From assembly GCF_001983105.1 (NCBI RefSeq), contig NZ_MOMC01000113.1, positions 11,791 to 23,977 on the forward strand: a DNA stretch of 12,187 nucleotides, in the 5' to 3' direction. The notes beneath the pieces were generated by a model. That model searched no databases. It was not told where the DNA came from and worked only from the letters and a program-made list of their open reading frames with translations. Shown here in pieces: positions 6,124-12,187 of the stretch (positions within the stretch are counted from its first letter, which is position 1; each line of letters starts with the position of its first letter). A program made the position numbers and the translations under genes. The stretch is from Pseudofrankia asymbiotica (GTDB taxonomy: Bacteria > Actinomycetota > Actinomycetes > Frankiales > Frankiaceae).

Positions 6124-7973
6124 GCGTTCACCTCCTCGGGGGCGTGGGCAGCCGTGGCCCGCGCCTCGGTCGCGGCGCGGACGGCGGCGGCCTCGTCGGA
6201 CAGGCGCCGCGCGGTCGTCCGCCCCCAGACGGTGTCCGGTTTGCCGGCCGGGTTGCGGGCGATCGCGTCCACGATGTGGATCTCCTTGGGAACCTTGTAG
6301 CCAGCCACGTGCAGGCGGGTGTGGGCGAGCAGCTCCGCGGCGGTCGTCGGCCCGCCGGGCGGCGCGGTCCCCGTCTCCGCCCCCGCTGCTGCCGGCACCA
6401 GTGCGCGCAGCGCGACCAGCGCGACCACCCGCTCGCCGTACCGCTCGTCCGGCACGCCGACGACCGCGACGTCGAACACCGCCCCGTGCGCCTTGAGCGC
6501 GTCCTCGACCTCGTCGGGGAAGACCTTCTCGCCGCCGGTGTTCACCACCGTGCTGCCGCGCCCGAGCAGCTGGGCGGTGCCGTCCGCCAGGGCCAGCGCG
6601 AGGTCGCCGGGCACGACCCAGCGCACACCGCGGGCGTCGCGCGGGAACGTCGCGGCCGTCTTCTCCTTGTCCTTGTAGTAGCCGAGCGGGATGGCGCCGC
6701 GCCGGGCGATCCGCCCCGGCTCCGGCGAGCCAGGCACGACCGGTTCGAGGTTCTCGTCGAGCACGGCGGTGTCGGGGGTCAGCTGGAAGACACGGCGCCC
6801 GCCGGTCGCGCTGCCGTTGTGGCCGAACTCGGAGGCGCCGTAGGAGTCGAGCAGGAACACGTTCGGCAGGGCCGCGGCGAGGTCGTCGCGGACCTGGCCG
6901 GACATCGGCGCGCCCGTGTTCGAGAACGCGAGCAGCCCGGAGAGGTCGTACCGGCCCGGGGCCGCCGCCAGCGCGTCGGCGAGCGGGCGGGCCATCGCGT
7001 CGCCGACGACCGTCATCGACGTCGCCCGCTCCTCGGCCGCCAGGCGGAGCACGCCGTCGGCGTCGAAGTGGCGGCCGCACCAGAGCACGGCCGTCCCGGC
7101 GGTGCCGACGCTGATCAGCAGGCTGAGCTCGGCGGCGCCGTGCATGAGCGGCGCCATGACCATGTACCTCAGCGGCGGGTTCGCGGTGTGGGCGAGGGTG
7201 TCGGCGAGCACCCGCGGCTGCGACCCGTCCGGCAGCGGGCGGCCGATCGCCGCGTGGAACAGGTCCTCGTGGCGCCACAGGACGCCTTTTGGCATGCCGG
7301 TGGTACCGCCGGTGTAGAGGACGAACACGTCGTCGCCGCTGCGCGGGGCACGCACCGGGCCGTCGTCGGCCGGCTCGCCCTCGTACTCGACCAGCCGGAT
7401 CCCGCGGTCGGCGAGCGCGCCGCCGGGAGCGGTGAGCGCGCCGATCCCGCCGTCGTCGGCCGGGTGGGTGCCGTCCTCCAGGACGACCAGCGCCCGCAGG
7501 TCCGGCGCGTCGGCCAGGATCTCGGCGACGGTCGGCAGGTAGCGGCGCTCGACCACCATCGCCGTCAGGTCGGCGTTGGCGGCGAGGTAACGCAGCTCGG
7601 CCGGCACGTAACGAAAGTTGATATTGATCGACGAGGCCCGCAGCTTCATGCAGGCGAACATCGACTCGACCCACTCGGCCCGGTTGACCGCGTAGATCCC
7701 GACATGCTGGCCCGCGCGCACGCCGGCCCCGCGCAGCAGCCGGGCCGCCCGGTCGACGCGGGCGTCGAGCTCGCCGAACGTCAACCGGACCGGCGGGGCC
7801 ACCAGCGCGAGCCGGTCGGGCACCGCGTCGGCCATCAGTTCGAGCATGTCCGCGAAGTTGATCGGCCCGCTGCCCGGCCTGGAATCCCGCCCGGTGCCCG
7901 GCCCGGGCTCCGGGCTGGGCACCGAGCTGGGCTCCGGTCGGGTTTCCGGCCCCGGCTCCGGCTCGCCGCTCAC
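6120..7973 (-). CDS. FadD19-like acyl-CoA synthetase
   Basis: A 617-residue ANL-superfamily acyl-CoA ligase. Seen: the P-loop TGGTTGMPKG (221-230), YGASEFGHNG with Glu382, PGD with Asp457, GRGSTVVNTGGEKVFPDEVED, and catalytic Lys578 in GKPDTVWGR. Blocks such as INFRYVPAELRYL, KGVLWRHEDLF, GDAMARPLADAL and VAGYKVPKEI are the hallmark of the FadD19 group. Mycobacterial FadD19 activates sterol side chains, but many relatives have other substrates, so steroid use is not implied here. The first ~37 residues are a Pro/Glu/Gly-rich disordered tail, and a PAAAGAETGT-type insert lies before the C-terminal subdomain (about 537-556). GTG 7973 is chosen because GGAG (complement of 7981-7984) lies seven bases upstream; Met43 would be the alternative. 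The gene is 45 bases after the binding-protein gene. Confidence 0.9.
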   Translation of the reverse strand: MSGEPEPGPETRPEPSSVPSPEPGPGTGRDSRPGSGPINFADMLELMADAVPDRLALVAPPVRLTFGELDARVDRAARLLRGAGVRAGQHVGIYAVNRAEWVESMFACMKLRASSININFRYVPAELRYLAANADLTAMVVERRYLPTVAEILADAPDLRALVVLEDGTHPADDGGIGALTAPGGALADRGIRLVEYEGEPADDGPVRAPRSGDDVFVLYTGGTTGMPKGVLWRHEDLFHAAIGRPLPDGSQPRVLADTLAHTANPPLRYMVMAPLMHGAAELSLLISVGTAGTAVLWCGRHFDADGVLRLAAEERATSMTVVGDAMARPLADALAAAPGRYDLSGLLAFSNTGAPMSGQVRDDLAAALPNVFLLDSYGASEFGHNGSATGGRRVFQLTPDTAVLDENLEPVVPGSPEPGRIARRGAIPLGYYKDKEKTAATFPRDARGVRWVVPGDLALALADGTAQLLGRGSTVVNTGGEKVFPDEVEDALKAHGAVFDVAVVGVPDERYGERVVALVALRALVPAAAGAETGTAPPGGPTTAAELLAHTRLHVAGYKVPKEIHIVDAIARNPAGKPDTVWGRTTARRLSDEAAAVRAATEARATAAHAPEEVNA

Positions 7974-7980
7974 GTCACCG

Positions 7981-7984
7981 CTCC
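7981..7984 (-). promoter_or_regulatory. Ribosome binding site deciding the FadD19-like start
   Basis: TTTGGAG in the minus-strand message places GGAG seven bases before GTG 7973. It supports including the Pro/Glu-rich tail in the protein rather than starting at the internal Met43. Confidence 0.6.
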
Positions 7985-8018
7985 AAAGTAGATCATGCCG
8001 ATGCCCACCCGGGACCGC

Positions 8019-9416
8019 TCAGCCGGAGACGTCGGTAAAGGGATTGGCGAGCGTCACGACGTTCTTGTCGTCGCAGTTGAAGAAGCCCTTGTTCGGGCCG
8101 GTGGCGTCCTTGTCGTAGACGAAGCCGTCCGGCGTGACCTTCATCAGCAGGTAGCAGTTCGTGGTCTTCTGCTGGCCGGCGACGAGGTCGCGCTCCGGGT
8201 AGAGGCCGCCCGCGGTCCAGGCGGTCTGGGCGCCGGCCTTGCCGAGCACGCAGTCGACGGTGAGGTCGTCACCGCAGGCGGTCGCCGCCTTGGCCCACAG
8301 CACCCAGGCGTTGAGGGACAGCGCGGTGAAGTCGGTGAGCTTCGCGTTCGGCACGGTCGCGTGCACCAGGTCGACGGCCTCCTTGGTCACCGGGCTCTGC
8401 GGTGCCAGCTCCCAGGGGACGTGGTCGATCACGACGTACGTCGTCGGGAACCTGGTCGCCTTGGCGGCCTGGATCGTCAGCGGGTCGTACAGCTGGTTCT
8501 CGAAGATCATGAACTTGAGCGACAGGCCGACGTCGTTCATCGCGGTGACCAGCGGCGACGGGTCCTGAAGACCGATCGGCTGGTAGCCCTGCACGCCCTT
8601 GTTCTTGAGCTGCTCGACGAACGGGCGGAAGTTCGTGACCAGCGGCGGCAGCTCCTGGTAGTCGGCCACGGTGTAGCCGGTCTGGGTGAGCGCCTCCTGC
8701 AGCCGCAGGCCCTGGGGCCGCAGTGTCCCGAGCGTGCTGCCGCCGACGCCGAGCGCCTTCATCGCGTCCGGGTACAGCCGGGCCATCGACTGGAAGCCGC
8801 CGATCGGGTAGCGCGCCGCCGTGTTCGGCTGGGCACGCACCTGCAGCTTGGCGTTCAGCGCCTCCGGGGAGACGCCGTAGGCCGGGACCGAGCCGAGCTT
8901 GCACTCCTCGCGCGGCTGGACGCCGGGGGCGTCGACGGCGTTGCCACCACCGACGATCATGAAGTCGGTCTGGCAGGCGTCGATCATGCGGGCGGCGACG
9001 TCGGTCAGCTTCCCGTCGTGCTTGTTGAGCGCCAGCTGCCGGCCGTTGATGCCGCCGGCCTTGTTGCACCAGGCGACGAACGCCTCGCCGACGTCGAAGA
9101 ACTCCTGGCCGAGGCCAGGGGTGATGGTGCTGCTTGGGTCCCCGAAGGTGCCGAGCGTGATCGAGCTGGCGGTGACGCCGCGGCCGGTCGCCTTCGAGGC
9201 GGTGCCCGGGCCGCAGATGCCCTTCTCGGTGCCGAAGTCGCCCGCCGCCGCGGCGGCGGGCGCCGACGTGGCCGGGGCCGCCGAGCCGCCGCCGCCCGTC
9301 TCGGTCTCGTCCGACGAGCGGGTACAGCCGGCCACGACGACCAGCAGCGCGCTGGCCGCGGCGAGAACCGGCGCGAGTCGTGCGCGTCGGCGGCCGGCTG
9401 GCCGGCCAGAGAGCAT
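8019..9416 (-). CDS. LivJ-type ABC transporter substrate-binding lipoprotein
   Basis: A 465-residue extracytoplasmic lipoprotein of the branched-chain amino acid/urea/organic-acid binding type (Peripla_BP_6 group). From ATG 9416 there is a basic n-region (GRRRAR), a hydrophobic stretch and a clean lipobox VVAGC with Cys31, then an acidic and Gly/Ala-rich linker. The mature domain starts at about GVTASSITLGTFGDP and continues with GQEFFDVGEAFVAWCNKAGGINGRQLAL, the usual first lobe with its KAGGINGR motif. Several Cys in the mature part may form disulfides. The frame extends up to 9527, but that would bury the signal peptide, so 9416 is used; the ribosome site is weak (AAGAAAGA). No Liv permease or ATPase genes lie in the window, so partners must be elsewhere. 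It heads the minus-strand operon with the two acyl-CoA synthetases, suggesting an acid or amide ligand. Confidence 0.88.
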   Translation of the reverse strand: MLSGRPAGRRRARLAPVLAAASALLVVVAGCTRSSDETETGGGGSAAPATSAPAAAAAGDFGTEKGICGPGTASKATGRGVTASSITLGTFGDPSSTITPGLGQEFFDVGEAFVAWCNKAGGINGRQLALNKHDGKLTDVAARMIDACQTDFMIVGGGNAVDAPGVQPREECKLGSVPAYGVSPEALNAKLQVRAQPNTAARYPIGGFQSMARLYPDAMKALGVGGSTLGTLRPQGLRLQEALTQTGYTVADYQELPPLVTNFRPFVEQLKNKGVQGYQPIGLQDPSPLVTAMNDVGLSLKFMIFENQLYDPLTIQAAKATRFPTTYVVIDHVPWELAPQSPVTKEAVDLVHATVPNAKLTDFTALSLNAWVLWAKAATACGDDLTVDCVLGKAGAQTAWTAGGLYPERDLVAGQQKTTNCYLLMKVTPDGFVYDKDATGPNKGFFNCDDKNVVTLANPFTDVSG

Positions 9417-9701
9417 GCGAAAATGATCTTTCTTCGCACGCCCGGCCGGGGTTCCTGCCGGATTGCGAAGCGATCTGGTAGGTCCGGTTGCCCCTAGGAA
9501 CATCGGGGGGACGTGTCTGCGGGCCATCGGACCTCTCCGTCGTCAGTCCTGCGGTCGTGTTCGGTCCAGCGGTCTGTTCGCGTCTGGGGCGCCCGCCGGC
9601 CGATACGCGTCGGCGGGCGGTCGCGACGGCCCGGATCCCGAAGGCCCGTGACCCGCGCCCGTGGTCACGGCGATACTCCCTGGTGACGTGAGCGCCGCCA
9701 C

Positions 9702-9730
9702 AGACTAGAACAGGTTCCCCTCCGGACGAA
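9702..9730 (-). promoter_or_regulatory. Weak candidate promoter toward the binding-protein operon
   Basis: On the minus strand, TTCGTC (complement of 9725-9730) and TAGTCT (complement of 9702-9707) are 17 bases apart. The -10 fits TANNNT; the -35 is poor. It lies just downstream of the palindrome at 9747-9765 in the direction of transcription, which suits control from that site. It would imply an unusually long leader of nearly 280 bases. Confidence 0.25.
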
Positions 9731-9746
9731 AGCGAATCCGACGACT

Positions 9747-9765
9747 CCCTGACCGTTCGTCAGGG
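9747..9765. promoter_or_regulatory. Palindromic operator, copy 1
   Basis: CCCTGAC-CGTTC-GTCAGGG has perfect 7-base arms around 5 bases. Its reverse complement matches copy 2 (9834-9852) at 14 of 19 positions, sharing CCTGACGA and GTCAGG. Size and symmetry are typical of TetR-family operators. It lies on the side of the binding-protein operon. Confidence 0.6.
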
Positions 9766-9833
9766 CACGGCCGACCCGTCGGCGCACGCAGGTGACCGAC
9801 GGCCGGCGGCGGCGCGCCGGCTTCCGGCCAAGG

Positions 9834-9852
9834 ACCTGACGAGTCGTCAGGT
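9834..9852. promoter_or_regulatory. Palindromic operator, copy 2, overlapping the amidohydrolase -35
   Basis: ACCTGACGAGTCGTCAGGT is a perfect 9+1+9 dyad. It shares CCTGAC-N5-GTCAGG with copy 1, 87 bases away centre to centre. It covers the CTGACG taken as the -35 of the amidohydrolase promoter, a position that suits repression. No regulator gene is in the window. Confidence 0.7.
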
Positions 9853-9865
9853 TCGGGGCTACTGT
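9836..9865 (+). promoter_or_regulatory. Candidate promoter of the amidohydrolase gene
   Basis: CTGACG (9836-9841) and TACTGT (9860-9865) are 18 bases apart and resemble a housekeeping promoter of actinomycetes. Transcription would start near 9872, leaving a leader of about 20 bases with the ribosome site. The -35 is inside the palindrome at 9834-9852. Confidence 0.45.
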
Positions 9866-9878
9866 CGGGACGTCGCGT

Positions 9879-9886
9879 GGGAGGAG
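9879..9886 (+). promoter_or_regulatory. Strong ribosome binding site deciding the amidohydrolase start
   Basis: GGGAGGAG lies six bases before GTG 9893. This spacing favours GTG 9893 over ATG 9902, which would be 15 bases away. Confidence 0.7.
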
Positions 9887-9892
9887 AGCGCA

Positions 9893-11713
9893 GTGCTCGA
9901 CATGGTCGTGCGGGGTGGGCTGCTCGTCGACGGCACCGGGGCGCCGGCACGCGCCGCCGACGTCGGCGTGCGGGACGGACGGATCGTGGCGGTCGGCGCC
10001 CCGGGCACCATCGGGACCGCCGAGGCGCCGGCCGGCGAGGTGACCGTCGACGCCACCGGACTGGTCGTCTCCCCCGGGTTCATCGACGTCCACACCCACT
10101 ACGACGCCCAGCTGTGGTGGGACCCGTATGCCACACCGTCGAGCCAGCACGGGGTGACGACCGTCCTCGGCGGCAACTGCGGCTTCACCCTGGCCCCCCT
10201 GCGCCCACGCGCCGCCGGGCCCGGCGGCGCCGGCCGGCAGCACGGAGAAGGCGGACAGGACGGGCAGGGCGGGCGGAACGGGCAGGACGAGGCCGACTAC
10301 CTGCGCCGGATGATGGCGCGGGTCGAGGGCATGCCGCTGGCGGCGCTCGAGTCGGGTGTCGCCTGGGGCTGGGAGTCCTTCGCCGAGTACCTGGACGGGC
10401 TGGACGGCCGGATCGCCGTCAACGCGGGCTTCCTGGTCGGGCACTGCGCGCTGCGCCGCTACGTGATGGGCCCGGCGGCGATCGGCTCGGCCGCGGGCCA
10501 GGAGGCGGTCGCCGCGATGGCCGCCGGGCTGCACGCCGCGCTCGAGGCGGGCGCGCTGGGCTTCTCCACCACACTGTCCGGCACCCACAGCGACGGGGAC
10601 GGCCAGCCGGTCGCCTCCCGCTGGGCGGACCGGGCCGAGCTCACGGCGCTCGCCAGGGCGGTGGGCGACCACGAGGGGACGGTCCTGGAGGGCATCGTCC
10701 CTGGCTGCCTGAACATGTTCAGCGACGACGAGATCGAGCTGCTCGCCGAGCTGTCGGCGGCGGCCGGGCGGCCGCTGAACTGGAACGTGCTGACGATCGA
10801 CGCCGCCGCGCCGGAGCGGGTGCCGCGCCAGCTCGCGGCCTCGGCACGGGCCCGCGAGCTGGGCGGGCGGGTGATCGCGCTGACCATGCCGACGCTGGTC
10901 CCGATGAACATGAGCCTGCGGACGTTCTGCGCCCTGCACCTCATCCCTGGCTGGGGCGAGGTGATGGCCCTGCCCGTCCCCGAACGGATCGCCGCCCTGC
11001 GAAACGCGGACATGCGGGAGCGGATGCTCACCGCCGCGGACGCGCCGGAGGCCGGCGTCCTGCGGCGTCTGGCGAACTTCGGCCGCTATGTCATCGGAGA
11101 CACCTACTCTCCCGCGAACGAGGGCCTGTCCGGGCGGGTCGTCGACGACATCGCGGCCGAGCGCGGCCAGGACCCGTTCGCCACCCTGATCGAGATCGCG
11201 GCCGCCGACGAACTGCGCACCGTGCTCTGGCCGATGCCGACCGACAACAACCCCGAGTCCTGGGCGCTGCGCGCCGAGACCTGGGAGCACGAGGACGTGC
11301 TGCTCGGCGGCTCCGACGCCGGCGCCCACCTGGACCGGATGGCCGGCGCCCCCTACCCCACCCGTTTCCTCGGCGACTGCCTGCGCGGGCGCCGGCTCGT
11401 CGGCCTGGAGCGGGCGGTCGCGATGATGACCGCCGAGCCCGCCGCGGCGTTCGGCCTGCGCGGGCGCGGCGTCGTCGCCGAGGGCAACGCCGCGGATCTC
11501 GTCGTCTTCGACCCGGCGACGGTCGACTCCGAGCCCGCGCGGCTCGTGCGCGACCTGCCGGCCGGGGCGGCCCGGCTCACCGCCGGCTCGGTCGGCGTCA
11601 CCGCCGTCTTCGTGGGCGGAGTCCAGATCGTCGCCGACGGCCAGCCGACCGGCGCCACCCCCGGCACCCTGCTGCGTTCCGGCCGGGACACCACCACCGT
11701 CGCCACCCGTTAG
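9893..11713 (+). CDS. Amidohydrolase of the N-acyl-D-amino-acid deacylase type
   Basis: A 606-residue, probably cytoplasmic metal-dependent hydrolase of the amidohydrolase superfamily, D-aminoacylase-like group. It opens with the small beta-sandwich (DMVVRGGLLVDGTGAPARAADV), then the metal motif GFIDVHTHYD with His67 and His69, GGNCGF with Cys96, and late Asp475 in GGSDAGAH, all matching ligands known in D-aminoacylase. It closes with the typical GRGVVAEGNAADLVVFDP. The stretches where D-aminoacylases carry two further zinc histidines read VLEGIVPG (Glu266) and NWNVLTI (296-302), with no His, so the metal site differs. A Gly/Gln-rich insert lies at about 106-133. It likely cleaves an amide or N-acyl bond, but D-amino acid specificity is not shown. 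It is divergent from the acyl-CoA synthetase operon and probably shares its regulator. Confidence 0.88.
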   Translation: MLDMVVRGGLLVDGTGAPARAADVGVRDGRIVAVGAPGTIGTAEAPAGEVTVDATGLVVSPGFIDVHTHYDAQLWWDPYATPSSQHGVTTVLGGNCGFTLAPLRPRAAGPGGAGRQHGEGGQDGQGGRNGQDEADYLRRMMARVEGMPLAALESGVAWGWESFAEYLDGLDGRIAVNAGFLVGHCALRRYVMGPAAIGSAAGQEAVAAMAAGLHAALEAGALGFSTTLSGTHSDGDGQPVASRWADRAELTALARAVGDHEGTVLEGIVPGCLNMFSDDEIELLAELSAAAGRPLNWNVLTIDAAAPERVPRQLAASARARELGGRVIALTMPTLVPMNMSLRTFCALHLIPGWGEVMALPVPERIAALRNADMRERMLTAADAPEAGVLRRLANFGRYVIGDTYSPANEGLSGRVVDDIAAERGQDPFATLIEIAAADELRTVLWPMPTDNNPESWALRAETWEHEDVLLGGSDAGAHLDRMAGAPYPTRFLGDCLRGRRLVGLERAVAMMTAEPAAAFGLRGRGVVAEGNAADLVVFDPATVDSEPARLVRDLPAGAARLTAGSVGVTAVFVGGVQIVADGQPTGATPGTLLRSGRDTTTVATR

Positions 11714-11721
11714 CCGGGCGA

Positions 11722-11768
11722 CCGGGCTGGCCGCCGGCGCGGCCGGCCCGCGCCGGCGGCCGGCCCGG
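11722..11768 (+). terminator. Long GC-rich hairpin terminator after the amidohydrolase
   Basis: Starting eight bases past the stop codon, 11722-11742 pairs with 11748-11768. There are 21 consecutive pairs (one G-U) around a 5-base loop CCGGC, the inner 14 all Watson-Crick. There is no T-run after it, which is common for actinomycete terminators. Alternative registers are possible because the sequence is GGCC-repetitive. Confidence 0.75.
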
Positions 11769-12187
11769 CGGGCCACCGCCAACCATTTCCGGTCCAACTG
11801 GCTGAAGCCCGCCGAAAGCGGCGGAACGCACCACGCGGGCCGTGGCCTAAAAGGCGCGTGAAGGCGCCCGTCAAGTCGGCCTAATGACACTTATGTCGGG
11901 TGACGGCCATTTCCTGTGGCGCTCGTCACAGACATTGACCGGGTGCAGTTGGTTGATAGACGGGGCGCACAGGCCCGTGGCGACCCGGTCACCCTGATGA
12001 AGCATGTGCACGCGGCGGCTGCGGTCGGGTGCGCGGCGCGACGATTGGCGACCCGTTTTCCGGCCGGGCGGTATTTGTTTTCGGCCTCTCATCGCGGGTG
12101 ATGCGGGTCACGTTGTTTTTGGGGTTTGCCAGGCCGGTGGGCTGGCTGTCATGGTGTTTCCAGTGCCCGATCGGGGCACACGCCGGG
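11769..12187. other. Right-end non-coding stretch, no supported gene
   Basis: About 420 bases with clearly more A/T than the rest of the window, especially 12050-12160. Short open frames on both strands (for example 11916-12101 plus and 11871-12092 minus) show no family resemblance, no good ribosome site and no codon bias, so I do not call them. A possible promoter-like pair TTGACC (11935-11940) and TAGACG (11957-11962) has a 16-base gap but a poor -10. The stretch is probably the upstream region of a gene beyond the window. Confidence 0.45.
12163..12179. promoter_or_regulatory. Inverted repeat at the right end
   Basis: GTGCCC-GATCG-GGGCAC has perfect 6-base arms. An alternative register gives the palindrome CCCGATCGGG (12166-12175). 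It follows a T-rich stretch and may be an operator or hairpin for a gene outside the window; the context is cut off. Confidence 0.3.

Larger units (their letters stand above)
9417..9892. other. Divergent intergenic region between the binding-protein operon and the amidohydrolase
   Basis: 476 bases with no convincing gene. It holds the regulatory sites for both directions: two matching palindromes (9747-9765 and 9834-9852), a fair promoter for the amidohydrolase and a weak one toward the operon. Next to the binding-protein start are small dyads: GCGAA...TTCGC (9417-9437) and a 6-pair hairpin GATTGC-GAA-GCGATC (9461-9475, one G-T pair). Nothing here matches a riboswitch class I know. Confidence 0.6.

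Noticed and set aside
6144..7991. Long plus-strand open frame (615 codons) opposite the FadD19-like gene
   Set aside because: Same reason: composition of an antisense shadow, while the minus strand carries a full ligase with all motifs.
7995..9497. Plus-strand open frame (500 codons) opposite the binding-protein gene
   Set aside because: No recognisable fold. The opposite strand has a lipobox and a periplasmic binding-protein domain.
9665..11890. Minus-strand open frame (741 codons) opposite the amidohydrolase and its upstream region
   Set aside because: The plus strand has a strong ribosome site, metal motifs and a terminator; the minus frame has none and runs through the terminator hairpin.
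11916..12101. 61-codon open frame at the right end
   Set aside because: No ribosome site, family resemblance or codon bias; the minus strand is equally open there.

Overview
The window comes from a very GC-rich genome (about 70% or more by eye). GTG starts, strong third-position G/C, lipoprotein signals and mycobacterial-type FadD proteins all point to an actinomycete. A Frankia-like genus is my impression and is not proven by anything in the window. I see no mobile element, CRISPR array, tRNA or rRNA.

Left part (about 270-4036, + strand): a molybdate-uptake cluster. It holds a small HTH plus TOBE (molybdate-binding) protein, then modA (lipoprotein binding protein), modB (permease) and modC (ATPase). 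modB and modC overlap by 4 bases. ModC is short and has no C-terminal TOBE/Mop domain, so the only TOBE domain in the cluster is on the HTH protein. A small Cys/His protein of probable NlpC/P60-like fold follows modC after 26 bases. Two inverted repeats sit between the HTH gene and modA.

Middle part (4046-9416, - strand), transcribed from right to left: a LivJ-type lipoprotein substrate-binding protein, a FadD19-like acyl-CoA synthetase, a FadD8-like acyl-CoA synthetase overlapping it by 4 bases, and a 103-residue antibiotic-biosynthesis-monooxygenase (ABM)-type protein. This set meets the mod cluster tail to tail with only 9 bases between stop codons.

Right part (9417-12187): a 476-base divergent intergenic region, then a GTG-started amidohydrolase of the N-acyl-D-amino-acid deacylase type on the + strand. 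A long GC-rich hairpin terminator follows the gene, and the last ~420 bases show no convincing gene. The divergent region carries two 19-base palindromes sharing CCTGAC-N5-GTCAGG. One overlaps the likely -35 of the amidohydrolase promoter; the other lies on the side of the binding-protein operon. This suggests that one repressor, probably TetR-type and not encoded here, controls both directions.

Taken together, the right two thirds look like a co-regulated catabolic locus: capture of a small organic ligand, hydrolysis of an amide or N-acyl bond, and CoA activation of the released carboxylic acids. The substrate cannot be read from the sequence. This is the most interesting part of the window.
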